A stretch of 33,404 bases of DNA from Planctomycetota bacterium. GTDB lineage: Bacteria > Planctomycetota > Phycisphaerae > FEN-1346. Below are positions 24,638 through 32,429 of the stretch, one piece after another. How positions within the stretch are numbered: position 1 is the stretch's first letter; each line of letters opens with the position of its first letter. The stretch lies in assembly GCA_026386995.1 (NCBI GenBank), contig JAPLMO010000270.1, positions 1-33,404 on the forward strand. Reading direction: 5' to 3'. The position numbers and the translations under genes are program-made. The notes beneath the pieces are model-generated. The model did no database searches. It saw nothing but the letters and a program-made list of their open reading frames with translations, and was not told the origin of the DNA.

Positions 24638-25033
24638 CTACTTCACCGCAAGGCGCTGCCGCACAGCAACGCGCACGCGCCGTGCCGCTTCATGCATGCG
24701 GCGGGCCTCGGCCTCGTCCGGCTCATACAGGTCGGCCGGATATCGCGTCCCGATGGCGTGAGCGGTCAGGGCATGACACTCCTCCTCGATCACCTCCAAG
24801 CCGGGTTCCAGGTCCATGCACTCCGTCAGCAGCGCCACCAGGTCATGCGTCTTCGGCGGGATCCGGCCCCGCGACACCAGCAGGGCTTTCAGATACTTTT
24901 CCGCCGCCTGCTGGGCATGGAAGCATACGGTGTCCCAGGGCACTTCGCGCGAAGCCATGTTGTTCTCGATGTTCAGCAGGTCGCCTTCCGCCTTGGCCAC
25001 CCATGCCTCCCAGTTCGATTCAGGGCCGCTCAT
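24638..25033 (-). CDS. HEPN domain protein (toxin of a HEPN/MNT pair)
   Basis: 131-residue all-helical HEPN protein. It opens with an AEGDL-type helix, then CFHAQQAAEKYLKALLVSRG (about 38-57), typical of the family. The proposed RNase motif RX5H is present as RIPPKTH (about 58-64), followed by DLVALL. HEPN proteins of this type are RNase toxins or ancillary partners of minimal nucleotidyltransferases that AMPylate them. The ATG at 25033 overlaps the nucleotidyltransferase stop by 14 bp, the usual order (MNT first) being kept. It stops with TAG. Whether it is still toxic cannot be told. Confidence 0.85.
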   Translation of the reverse strand: MSGPESNWEAWVAKAEGDLLNIENNMASREVPWDTVCFHAQQAAEKYLKALLVSRGRIPPKTHDLVALLTECMDLEPGLEVIEEECHALTAHAIGTRYPADLYEPDEAEARRMHEAARRVRVAVRQRLAVK

Positions 25034-25352
25034 ACAGCACCTTGCCTTCCGCTTCGACGACCGACACCAGCGTTCCGGTGACGGCCCGCAGGCGCTGGAC
25101 CTCCTCCGGAGTGTAGACCACCACGTCCAGCGACCACCGGCGGCGGCCGAAGAGGCGACTGATCTGCATGACCCGCTCCGGCGGCGAGGCTGACGTCTCC
25201 ATTTCCACAAGCAGGTCCACGTCGCTATCGGCATGGGCATCGCCGCGGGCGTAACTGCCAAACAGCACCACGCGCCGAGGGTGAAAACGCTCCACGATCG
25301 CGTCCACAACCTCCCCGATCTGCTCCGTTCCCATCCGGGCCTCGCGGATCAT
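25020..25352 (-). CDS. minimal nucleotidyltransferase (MNT antitoxin)
   Basis: 110 residues. The polymerase-beta-like catalytic motif is complete: GSYARGDAHADSDVDLLV (about 32-49), with the GS dyad and both Asp of DxD. The third strand LDVVVY supplies the remaining acidic position. In HEPN/MNT modules this enzyme transfers AMP to tyrosine residues of the HEPN toxin and so silences it. It is coupled to the HEPN gene by a 14-bp overlap. The start at 25352 or at ATG 25334 cannot be separated; no strong ribosome-binding site is seen. Confidence 0.87.
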   Translation of the reverse strand: MIREARMGTEQIGEVVDAIVERFHPRRVVLFGSYARGDAHADSDVDLLVEMETSASPPERVMQISRLFGRRRWSLDVVVYTPEEVQRLRAVTGTLVSVVEAEGKVLYERP

Positions 25353-25443
25353 CGCACACCCGCCTTTCGTGGCTCACTCATACGCCGCGCATACCCCGCG
25401 CTTCCCGCCGTCGGTCTTTCCGGTTCCCCGTTCCCGCCGTTCA

Positions 25444-25668
25444 TTAGTCAAGGTACCCCAGCGCCTTCAACCTCTTGCGTATCGCCTCGACCTCGCGGGC
25501 CGTCAGCCCTTTCTGCTGCGCCAACTGCCCGCCGGCCGCAAGGTCGCGCATGACATACACGATGAACTCCGTCACCGACCCGAATCCGGTCCCCTTTATC
25601 ATACCCACAAGCCGCCCGTAGAGTTCCCGGGGAATCTTTATGGTGACCTTGTCACGCCCCTTGGGCAT
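25444..25668 (-). CDS. ribbon-helix-helix DNA-binding protein
   Basis: 74-residue protein. Residues 6-40 fit a CopG/Arc-type ribbon-helix-helix: a basic beta strand (DKVTIKIPRELYGRLVGMI), then a GFGSVTEFIVYVM turn-helix. A C-terminal part with LTAREVEAIRKRLKALGYL may extend dimerisation. The ATG at 25668 has a near-perfect AGGAGG site. Such proteins usually repress their own operon. It lies 91 bp upstream of the HEPN/MNT pair on the same strand, so it may be their regulator or an orphan; inference. Confidence 0.75.
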   Translation of the reverse strand: MPKGRDKVTIKIPRELYGRLVGMIKGTGFGSVTEFIVYVMRDLAAGGQLAQQKGLTAREVEAIRKRLKALGYLD

Positions 25669-25713
25669 CGCTCGCCTCCTGGCATTCTAACCCCGCCCTC
25701 AGGCCTGGCGGGC

Positions 25714-25762
25714 AAACTTTGAACCTTTGAACTTTCAACTTTGAACTTTGAACCTTGAACCT
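25714..25762. repeat. TTTGAACTTTGAAC-type short tandem repeat
   Basis: Seven or so imperfect units of 7-8 bp (TTTGAAC, CTTTGAA, TTTCAAC). Related tracts occur at 29339-29367 and 32175-32249. The 345-bp gap 25669-26013 otherwise shows only GC-rich sequence with no gene; the ribosome-binding region of the PHP-ATPase gene is at its right end. Confidence 0.7.
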
Positions 25763-26013
25763 CTTAACACTCCCCTGACACTCCAACTAGAATACCGCCG
25801 CGCGGCAGGAAGTCAAACGCCCTCTGCCGCGTGCCGCCGGGGCCTGGCCGCAGATCGTTGGCCGACAGGCCCCTTTGGGCAAGCCCGACCGGCCGCTGAA
25901 GAAGGAGAGATTGGTACGTGTTCCCCGAAATGCGGAGTTTCGGCTGGAAGTTCGACGCCGCCGGGGCGATAATCGGCGCGCCGATCACAGGCATAGGACA
26001 AAAGGGGGTTGCC

Positions 26014-28845
26014 ATGGACAAAGGTGCGCATTTTTACAAAACGGATTTCCAGGTGCATTCGCCGCGGGACCGCAACTGGACGGCAGCAGACGGAACCACC
26101 GTGCCGGTCTCAGGCCGGCCGACAGCCGATGGTGCGCGTCTGGCTTTTGCGCAGAGGCTTGTGTGCGAGTGCCGGAAGCTCGGCATAACAGCACTAGCCA
26201 TAACTGACCACCACGACATGACCTTTGTTCCATTTTTCCAGTTGGCAGCACAACAGATTTCGGAGGCTTCGGCGTCTGGCATTGTTCTGACAACCGATGT
26301 GGCGGATCCGTTGAGGCAAGACCCCGTGGTCTTTCCCGGTGTAGAGGTAACGATAGCGCAACCCCTCTGTCAAACACTTGTTCTGCTAGACGCAGAATGC
26401 CTGCCCGAAACTCAATCGCAATTACTGGAGGCAATCGGCGTCGGCGGCTCGATCGCTGCAACGCCAGTTGGCCCCAATCCCGTGGCGATTGACACAAGCT
26501 TGGATGGTCTTCGCGACAGAATCGACAAGTATGCCTCTGGAAGGCTCAAGGGACGCTACATTATTATCCCACATGTAACTTGCCCGAGTGCCCATAAATC
26601 GATTCTGACGACGAGTACCCACAACGACTATGCTAAGATGCATTGTGTGGCCGGGTATATTGAGAAAGACTGGGCTGAACAGACGCGCAAGGAAGTGCTG
26701 GATGGCAGGTGCAGTACCTATGGCAACCGGGCCTTGGGGGTTTTTCAGACTTCAGATTCTCGCCGCGAGGACTTTCGCTACCTCGGTTGCCGTACTACTT
26801 GGGTGAAGATGGCTGAACCGACCGCTGAGGCGCTGCGCCAAGCCTGTCTCGCGAGGCAGTCGCGCATATGGCAGACGCCGCCCGTCTTGCCTTCCCGCTG
26901 GATTTCTCGCATCGAAGTCTCGGACAGTACATTCATGGGGACAATTGACTTTGAGATGAACCCGCAGTTCAACGCGCTTGTCGGTGGCCGCGGAACAGGT
27001 AAATCTACGATCCTCGAATATCTGCGGTGGGCAATGCAGGACCAGCCGGTCGAATATGATTCCGATATAAACATCAGCGACGGCGTCGACAGAAAGAGGC
27101 GGCTGATTCAGGAAACGCTTGAGACAGTTGGTGCCCACGTCGCCGTTCACTGGTCCCTTGATGGCATTCCTCACGTTGTGCGGCGCAACTCGCTGACTAA
27201 GGAGATCACGCTGCAGATCGGCACGGAGGCCGCGGCGCCAGCAACGGCGGAGGACTTGCGGCATCTCCTGCCAATCAGGGCGTATAGCCAGAAGCAGTTG
27301 TCAAGCGTGAGCATCCGCACCGCCGAACTTCAGCGATTCGTTGAGCAACCGATTCAGGAGGAACTGGCGAAGCTTGAGGCGAAGATCGAACAAAAGCGAG
27401 TGTTGATTCGGGATCTCTACGGGAAAATCCTGGCGCGCAAAAAGGTTGAACGTGACCTTTCTGCGGCTAGGACCTTGCTCCTTTCTGCCCGGGAGCGCGC
27501 CAACGCGATACAGAAGTCGTTGCCCAAGTTGAAGGAGGAATCTGAAAAAGCCATCACTGAGCACGCCGCGCGGCTTCGGGAGCGGCAGATGAAGGAATCG
27601 CTGGAGCAGGACCTGACTAGCGCAGCCGAAAGTATGGCCGACACAGAGCGAACGCTTCTCAGCCTTCCGCAGGAACTGCCAATCGGCCCGGACAGTCCGC
27701 AGGTCAACATTTTGCAGGCGGCGCATCTAGAAGCAAGCGAGTTGATAGCCTACGCGGTGAATAGTGTCAAGGGCGCGCGCAAGGTGCTTGTCGACGGCTC
27801 CATAGAGATGGCCGGGCGGCTGAAGACCTGGCAAGCCAATCAGGAGGCGCATGAACGGGCCTATACGGCGGCGCAGGAGGAATCCGCCGCCAGCAAGGTG
27901 CAGATGGCGCAACTGCGCGACCTGCGGACGCAGGAGGCCGAGAAACAGAAGGAGGTGACCGGCCTTGAGCGGGAATTCGGCGCGCAAGCCGATGCGGAAG
28001 CGGAGTTTGCCGGGTTGTTCGATTCCTGGGTTGAGCTTCACCGCCGCCGCGGGGATGCCCTTGAGGACCAGTGCAACCGGCTGGCGACGATGTCCGACGG
28101 CGAGATTAGGGCTGACCTTGTCCGCGGCGCAGACATCGAGGACGCGCTCGCGAAGATGAAGGAAGCCATCAAGGGCGCGTATATTTCTCAGGACAACTGG
28201 GAATTGCTCGGGAAGTCCATTGTCGATGGTGGGGCAGCGGTCGAGAAATGGCGCACGTTGATGATGGAACTGCGGCCCCTCGCCGAGACGAATGCCGAAG
28301 ATTTACCGCCCAATGCCGTCCCCGAAGGGTTGGCGTTCTGGAGCCTGACAGACAAGCAGAAACGGGCCCTGGTCGAGAAACTGCAGCCCAACACGTGGCT
28401 AGACATTGCCCTCACGACACTGAGGGACGTGCCGCGGTTTTTCTACAAGACGGCGGACAAGGAGATACTCTTCGAGAAGGCATCCGCAGGACAGCAAGCC
28501 ACCGCACTGCTGAAGGTGTTGCTCAGCGAAGGCGGCGGCCCCCTGATTATTGACCAGCCGGAGGAGGACCTGGACAACGCCGTCATTGAAACGGTGGTGA
28601 CACTTATCTGGGCGGCGAAGCAAAAGCGGCAGATTATCTTCGCCAGCCACAATGCAAACCTCGTTGTGAATGGCGATGCAGAATTGGTTGTCCACTGCGA
28701 CTACGCCTCCGATGGCGATCACAGCCAGGGCGAAATCAAACACCAGGGGGCCATCGATGTCAGAGACATCAGGGATGTCATCACGAAGGTAATGGAGGGC
28801 GGAGAGAAGGCATTTAATTTGAGGCGGCAGAAATATGGGTTCTGA
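26014..28845 (+). CDS. PHP-domain / SMC-like ATPase fusion (TrlF-like)
   Basis: 943 residues. The N-terminal PHP phosphoesterase domain (about 8-270) has metal ligands at DFQVHSP (Asp11, His15), ITDHHD (65-68), PGVEV (Glu111), IPHVTC (His187) and a late SDSR. The ATPase head starts at about 298 with Walker A GGRGTGKST (324-332). A long coiled-coil stretch (about 440-720) follows, and the second half of the head has ASAGQQATALL, Walker B LIIDQPEEDLDN (844-855) and the H-loop SHN (878-880). This is the plan of the TrlF-family AAA-like ATPases: a nuclease-like PHP domain driven by an SMC/RecN-type ATPase. I infer a DNA- or RNA-targeting defence or repair role. The ATG at 26014 follows GGGGG. Third-codon positions are visibly less GC-rich than in neighbours, suggesting transfer. 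Confidence 0.82.
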   Translation: MDKGAHFYKTDFQVHSPRDRNWTAADGTTVPVSGRPTADGARLAFAQRLVCECRKLGITALAITDHHDMTFVPFFQLAAQQISEASASGIVLTTDVADPLRQDPVVFPGVEVTIAQPLCQTLVLLDAECLPETQSQLLEAIGVGGSIAATPVGPNPVAIDTSLDGLRDRIDKYASGRLKGRYIIIPHVTCPSAHKSILTTSTHNDYAKMHCVAGYIEKDWAEQTRKEVLDGRCSTYGNRALGVFQTSDSRREDFRYLGCRTTWVKMAEPTAEALRQACLARQSRIWQTPPVLPSRWISRIEVSDSTFMGTIDFEMNPQFNALVGGRGTGKSTILEYLRWAMQDQPVEYDSDINISDGVDRKRRLIQETLETVGAHVAVHWSLDGIPHVVRRNSLTKEITLQIGTEAAAPATAEDLRHLLPIRAYSQKQLSSVSIRTAELQRFVEQPIQEELAKLEAKIEQKRVLIRDLYGKILARKKVERDLSAARTLLLSARERANAIQKSLPKLKEESEKAITEHAARLRERQMKESLEQDLTSAAESMADTERTLLSLPQELPIGPDSPQVNILQAAHLEASELIAYAVNSVKGARKVLVDGSIEMAGRLKTWQANQEAHERAYTAAQEESAASKVQMAQLRDLRTQEAEKQKEVTGLEREFGAQADAEAEFAGLFDSWVELHRRRGDALEDQCNRLATMSDGEIRADLVRGADIEDALAKMKEAIKGAYISQDNWELLGKSIVDGGAAVEKWRTLMMELRPLAETNAEDLPPNAVPEGLAFWSLTDKQKRALVEKLQPNTWLDIALTTLRDVPRFFYKTADKEILFEKASAGQQATALLKVLLSEGGGPLIIDQPEEDLDNAVIETVVTLIWAAKQKRQIIFASHNANLVVNGDAELVVHCDYASDGDHSQGEIKHQGAIDVRDIRDVITKVMEGGEKAFNLRRQKYGF

Positions 28846-28927
28846 TCGGAGCGATGGGGGGCGATACCCATATTCGCCTATGATGTTCTCGTTCCATGCC
28901 CCGGCTGCCAAGCCGCTACCACGGCAT

Positions 28928-29003
28928 GGGCGGCCACGTAGGGCCGCCCCTACGACGGCGCGATGAACGGGGCCCCTGTAGGGGCAGCCCTGCGTGGCTG
29001 CCC
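28928..29003. repeat. two adjacent TAGG-type palindromes
   Basis: GGGCGGCC-ACGTAG-GGCCGCCC (28928-28949) followed by CTACG. Then GGGCAGCC-CTGCGT-GGCTGCCC (28982-29003) is preceded by CTGTAGG. The two hairpins share the layout (8-bp stem, 6-nt loop) but differ in stem sequence. Confidence 0.75.
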
Positions 29004-29185
29004 GCCGTTTCGCTGCCGCGCATAAGGCATACCAGGCCCCGCCCCTGCATCCCGCAGCATGCCGCGGGCTTGTATTCCCACCGCACCATCCCGCGGCAGT
29101 GCCGCGGGCTTGTCGCCGGTTTCCTGGTCCCCGGCCTGCCCGCCTTTGGCGGGTTCCCGCCGTTCGCATCCCGGCCCGCCTAGGC

Positions 29186-29248
29186 CCGTAGCGCGGGGGT
29201 TTATCCCCCGCGTGGTCCACACGCGGGGCACAAGGCCCCGCGCTACGG
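29186..29248 (+). repeat. 63-bp two-hairpin repeat, copy 2 (intergenic)
   Basis: 61 of 63 bases equal the copy at 8228-8290, with terminal arms CCGTAGCGCGGGG and CCCCGCGCTACGG intact. The two differences fall between the two hairpins, not in stems. Confidence 0.85.
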
Positions 29249-29602
29249 TGCGTAAGCCCGGTTGCCGTGCCCCCCGCTGCCCGCCTCGCCGTGCCGTTTC
29301 TTGTCCAATCCTTCCTCAGCGTTCAGCGGTTGACGGCAGTTCAAAGTTCAAGGTTCAAAGTCAAAGGCAGTTCCGGTTCCCGATTTCCGACTCCCGCCGT
29401 CGTCTTTTCGCCTTCCTGTTCCCCGGCCTGCCCGCCAGGCCTAAGGGCGGGTTCCCGCTTCCCGCCTCTGCGGCGTGAGGCCCCTGTTGCGCCCTCCGGC
29501 CGACTGCCAAAATGGCAGTCCTCGGCCGCGAAACCCGAATCCAACCTCGTTGTGTGTGGCATGGCCACGGTATACCGCCGGTTGGGGGGGCGAACCACCC
29601 GA

Positions 29603-29675
29603 AATCAGGGACAGCGCCAACGCCGTCCGGACCCCCGGCCCCGCCCGGCGAAACCGACTGGCGCTGTCCCTGATT
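29603..29675. repeat. REP-like element with 17-bp perfect inverted repeat
   Basis: AATCAGGGACAGCGCCA (29603-29619) and TGGCGCTGTCCCTGATT (29659-29675) enclose 39 nt of GC-rich sequence. The CAGGGACAG/CTGTCCCTG ends are of the kind seen in REP-like elements mobilised by IS200-like (Y1, RAYT) transposases. No such transposase gene is in the window. Confidence 0.7.
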
Positions 29676-29702
29676 GTTCTGGGGGCGCCGGAAGGGGTGT
29701 CG

Positions 29703-30123
29703 GAGAATCCTTACTGTCTCGGTAGGATATATTATAGTATATAACCGCGGGTGTCAAAACCGCCGCGCGCGGCTTAAAAAGGTATCAAGTTCCGATCAAA
29801 AACGCGTAAGAAGTGTCAAAAACCAGTAAAAAACACCCTTACCCATCTTACCAAACGGCCAAAAAACGGCCTTGGCGCTAGCGCCAATGGGGTTTTGGAC
29901 CTCGCGCGGCTCAAAAAACGCCCGTTTTCGCCCTCCGGTATATACTAAAGTGAACGCGATACGTTTTGCTACTATAGGATATAAAGGCGGGAACCGGGAT
30001 TCGGGATTCGGCAACCGGGAAACTTCAAGAGCCCGCGGCACATTTAGCCGGCGACCTCGGTCGCCGCGCGCCGTCGGAAATCGCGGCCCCGGGAACCGGC
30101 CTCAAGATCCGCGCGTCGCCCCC
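29703..30123. other. AT-richer intergenic region with a 16-bp palindrome
   Basis: Much less GC-rich than its surroundings, with A- and T-runs and TATA-type blocks (about 29727-29745 and 29939-29984). It includes the perfect palindrome TTGGCGCTAGCGCCAA (29872-29887), which could be a protein-binding site. A minus-strand frame 30041-29796 (81 codons) ends in GKMGKGVFYWFLTLLTRF but starts in repeat-derived sequence and has no clear ribosome-binding site, so I do not call it a gene. The region lies between the convergent ends of the PHP-ATPase and symporter genes. Confidence 0.5.
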
Positions 30124-31932
30124 CTACCCCCTGAAGTACAAGTACGCCGCAAGGATCAGCGCCAGCACGGCGCACGAGGCGATAACGTCCCACTTGTTCC
30201 AACTGGCCCGCGACGTGGCCCGGTCGGCGGCGGAGGTCGTGGCGAACGTCAGGCCGTTGATCTTCTCCTCCGGCGGCGGGGCGCCGGCGCGGCTGACCGC
30301 CACCATCACCCCCACGCACACCAGGAAGATCAGCAGGCTGAAGTACTGGAAGTACATGTTGTTGACGATCCAGAGGAGCGACCCGGCCTCGTAGCCTTTC
30401 TCGAACCCCGCCAGGCCCAGCGTCACCGGCGTATCCACCGCCAGCCGGAACACACCCAGCGCGAAGCCGACCACCAGGGCCGCAAGGCAACCCTTCGCGG
30501 TCGCGCGCTTCCAGAAGATGCCCAGAAAGAACACCACGAAGATCGGCGGCGCCAGGTACCCCTGCACCGCCTGCAAATAATGATACAGCCCCTGGGCGCC
30601 CTTGATGACGGGAATCCATGCGATGCCGATGAAGACCATGATCGTGGTTGCCACGCGGCCGATCCAGACCAGTTGGTGCTGCGTGGCGCGCGGCCGGAAC
30701 TTCTGGTAGAGGTCCATCGTAAAGAGCGTGGAACTGGCGTTGAACGCCCCCGCCAGCGAACTCATCAGGGCCGCCAGGAGGCCCGCCACCACGATCCCCC
30801 GCACCACCGGCGGCAGCACGTACGCCACCAGCAGCGGAAAGGCCGCCTGGCACGTCTCGCGGTTGGCCTTGCCGGTGGAATCCACGAGGCCCGCCAGTTG
30901 CGGCACTTTGCCGCTCACGGCCAGTGCGTAACAGACCATGCCGGGGATGATGAAGACGAAGACGGGCAGAAGTTTCAGGAACCCGGCGAAGATCGTGCCG
31001 CGACGGGCCTGGCGCTCGCTCGGCGCACCCAGGGCCCGCTGCACGATGTACTGGTCGGTGCACCAGTACCAGAGACCGATGATCGGGGCGCAGAAGAGCA
31101 TGCCCAGCCACGGATAGTTGCCGTTGAAGTACCACGCGATGCGGGTCTTCTCCATCACCGGCGCCCAGGTGCCTTCCATGCCGGCGGGGACGAGCGGTTT
31201 CCATAGGTTAAACATGTCGGACGGCAGCGCCTCGCGCAGTCCGCTCCAGCCGCCGATTTCGACCAGGCCGAAGACCGTTACAAGGATGGAGCCGAAGACG
31301 AGGATGATCGTCTGGGCCGCATCGGTATAAGCGACCGCCCGCATTCCGCCCGCCACCGTGTAGAGGCCCGTCATGATGACGACCGCCAGCGACCCGATCC
31401 AGAAACTGTCGAGCGCGACGAACCCGAGGTCCAGGTGCAGTTCGGGCAGCAGCGTTCCGAAAACCACACCGCCGGCGAAGATGCCCACGGCCATCTTCGT
31501 CAGCACGTAGGCCACCAGCGAGATGACCGAGAGCACCCAGCGGGCCGTCGGCGAGAACCGCCGCTCCAGGAACTCGGGCATCGTATAGACCATCGAACGC
31601 ATGTAGAACGGAACGAACACCCAGCCCAGCACCAGCACGCACCAGGCGTGCAACTCGTAGTGGGCCATCGCCACGCCGTCGGTCGCGCCCGACCCGGCCA
31701 GGCCCACCAGGTGCTCCGATCCGATGTTGGAGGCGAAGATCGACGCCCCGACGACGAACCACCCCAGGTTTCGCCCCGCCAGGAAGTAGTCGGAGGCCGT
31801 GTCCTTGTTCTTCCGGATGACCCACCACGAGATCCCCAGGAGAATCCCGAAGTAAGCCGCGATCATCAGCCAGTCCCACGATCCCAAAGCCCCCGTGGCA
31901 CCGCTCGCCGCTAGAAACATGACGTGGTTCAT
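30124..31932 (-). CDS. sodium/solute symporter (SSS family)
   Basis: 602 residues with about 14 predicted membrane helices, typical of the SSS/SLC5 family. Family marks include WWVIRKNKDTASDYFLAGRNLGWFVVGASIFASNIGSEHLVGLAG (about 34-78, the sodium- and substrate-binding first helices, with the unwound GSEH), YTVAGGMRAV and SGLREALP. AAMSSLAGAFNAS-like sequence (ALMSSLAGAFNASSTLFTMD) gives the second sodium site region. It imports a small solute with Na+, probably a sugar or related compound, but the substrate cannot be named. The ATG at 31932 has a GGAGAGGA site that lies inside a leader hairpin. A truncated copy of its 5' end is at 33209-33404. Confidence 0.9.
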   Translation of the reverse strand: MNHVMFLAASGATGALGSWDWLMIAAYFGILLGISWWVIRKNKDTASDYFLAGRNLGWFVVGASIFASNIGSEHLVGLAGSGATDGVAMAHYELHAWCVLVLGWVFVPFYMRSMVYTMPEFLERRFSPTARWVLSVISLVAYVLTKMAVGIFAGGVVFGTLLPELHLDLGFVALDSFWIGSLAVVIMTGLYTVAGGMRAVAYTDAAQTIILVFGSILVTVFGLVEIGGWSGLREALPSDMFNLWKPLVPAGMEGTWAPVMEKTRIAWYFNGNYPWLGMLFCAPIIGLWYWCTDQYIVQRALGAPSERQARRGTIFAGFLKLLPVFVFIIPGMVCYALAVSGKVPQLAGLVDSTGKANRETCQAAFPLLVAYVLPPVVRGIVVAGLLAALMSSLAGAFNASSTLFTMDLYQKFRPRATQHQLVWIGRVATTIMVFIGIAWIPVIKGAQGLYHYLQAVQGYLAPPIFVVFFLGIFWKRATAKGCLAALVVGFALGVFRLAVDTPVTLGLAGFEKGYEAGSLLWIVNNMYFQYFSLLIFLVCVGVMVAVSRAGAPPPEEKINGLTFATTSAADRATSRASWNKWDVIASCAVLALILAAYLYFRG

Positions 31933-31986
31933 GGCTGTCCTCTCCAAGGCCCGGAGCCGGGCGACCGACCGGCGGAGAGGATAGCC
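31933..31986 (-). promoter_or_regulatory. leader hairpin sequestering the symporter RBS
   Basis: In the transcript, 5' arm GGCUAUCCUCUCC (31986-31974) can pair at 12 of 13 positions with 3' arm GGAGAGGACAGCC (31945-31933). The latter contains the Shine-Dalgarno and abuts the AUG. The 28-nt loop has its own small hairpin (GCCCGGCTCCGGGC). The copy at 33356-33404 keeps the pairing through a paired C-to-T and G-to-A change. The trigger is unknown. Confidence 0.55.
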
Positions 31987-31988
31987 TC

Positions 31989-32250
31989 TGCCGCGCGGCG
32001 AATCCAGAAATATTGAGCCGCGCGGCAAAGGCAACGGCTTTAACCGCCGAGAACGCTGAGTACGCAGAGGGAGCATTGGGCGAAAAGAGGCAAACGGCTT
32101 TGACCGCTGCAACCGCCGAGAACGGTCGCCACGGCGACTAAACTCCGAACGCGGATTGGGCGAGAAACGGCCGTTAACTTGAAACTTGAAACTTGAAACT
32201 GTCATTCCTTGGCCGTTAACTTTGAACTTGAAACCTTGAACTTGAAACTG
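31989..32250. repeat. inverted repeat and short repeats upstream of symporter
   Basis: The 497-bp gap 31933-32429 has no gene. TGCCGCGCGGC (31989-31999) and GCCGCGCGGCA (32017-32027) form a perfect inverted repeat upstream of the leader hairpin, a possible operator. Then come two imperfect copies of ACGGCTTTRACCGC...CCGAGAACG (about 32034-32060 and 32094-32125). Two copies of GGCCGTTAACTT with TTGAAACTTGAA-type units end in GAAACTGTC (32169-32252). The rest, to 32429, shows nothing recognisable. Confidence 0.6.
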
Positions 32251-32429
32251 TCTTTCTCTGGCCTGGGTCGGGATTGGGGATGGGGCTTTGACTTCGGACC
32301 TGCTTGCCGGCGGGATGGCATGGGACCGGCCTGCCGTCTCAAGCCGGGCCGTCACGTCGATCCCGTATCCTGTCCCAGGGAAAATATGGGTAGCCTCCCC
32401 CTCCCCGGAACAGGGAAGTGTGCCTGACG

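Larger units (their letters stand above)
28846..29702. other. gene-free repeat-rich stretch
   Basis: No credible gene. It holds stacked GC-rich palindromes (listed separately) and two copies of a CCGCGGGCTTGT block near 29064 and 29105. The phrase CCCCGGCCTGCCCGCC occurs twice, each followed shortly by GGCGGGTTCCCGC (about 29132-29163 and 29422-29460). A TTCAAAGTTCAAGG tract lies at 29339-29367. It reads like an accumulation site for several unrelated repeat families. Confidence 0.6.

Noticed and set aside
28399..29220. 273-codon frame on the minus strand
   Set aside because: It reads through the 63-bp repeat and palindromes and then antisense to the PHP-ATPase; composition is that of repeats.
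28928..29248. CRISPR array
   Set aside because: The repeats are palindromes of different families with no regular repeat-spacer period and no cas genes.
29796..30041. 81-codon minus-strand gene in the AT-richer gap
   Set aside because: Its first third is repeat-derived sequence and no ribosome-binding site is visible; kept only as part of the gap description.
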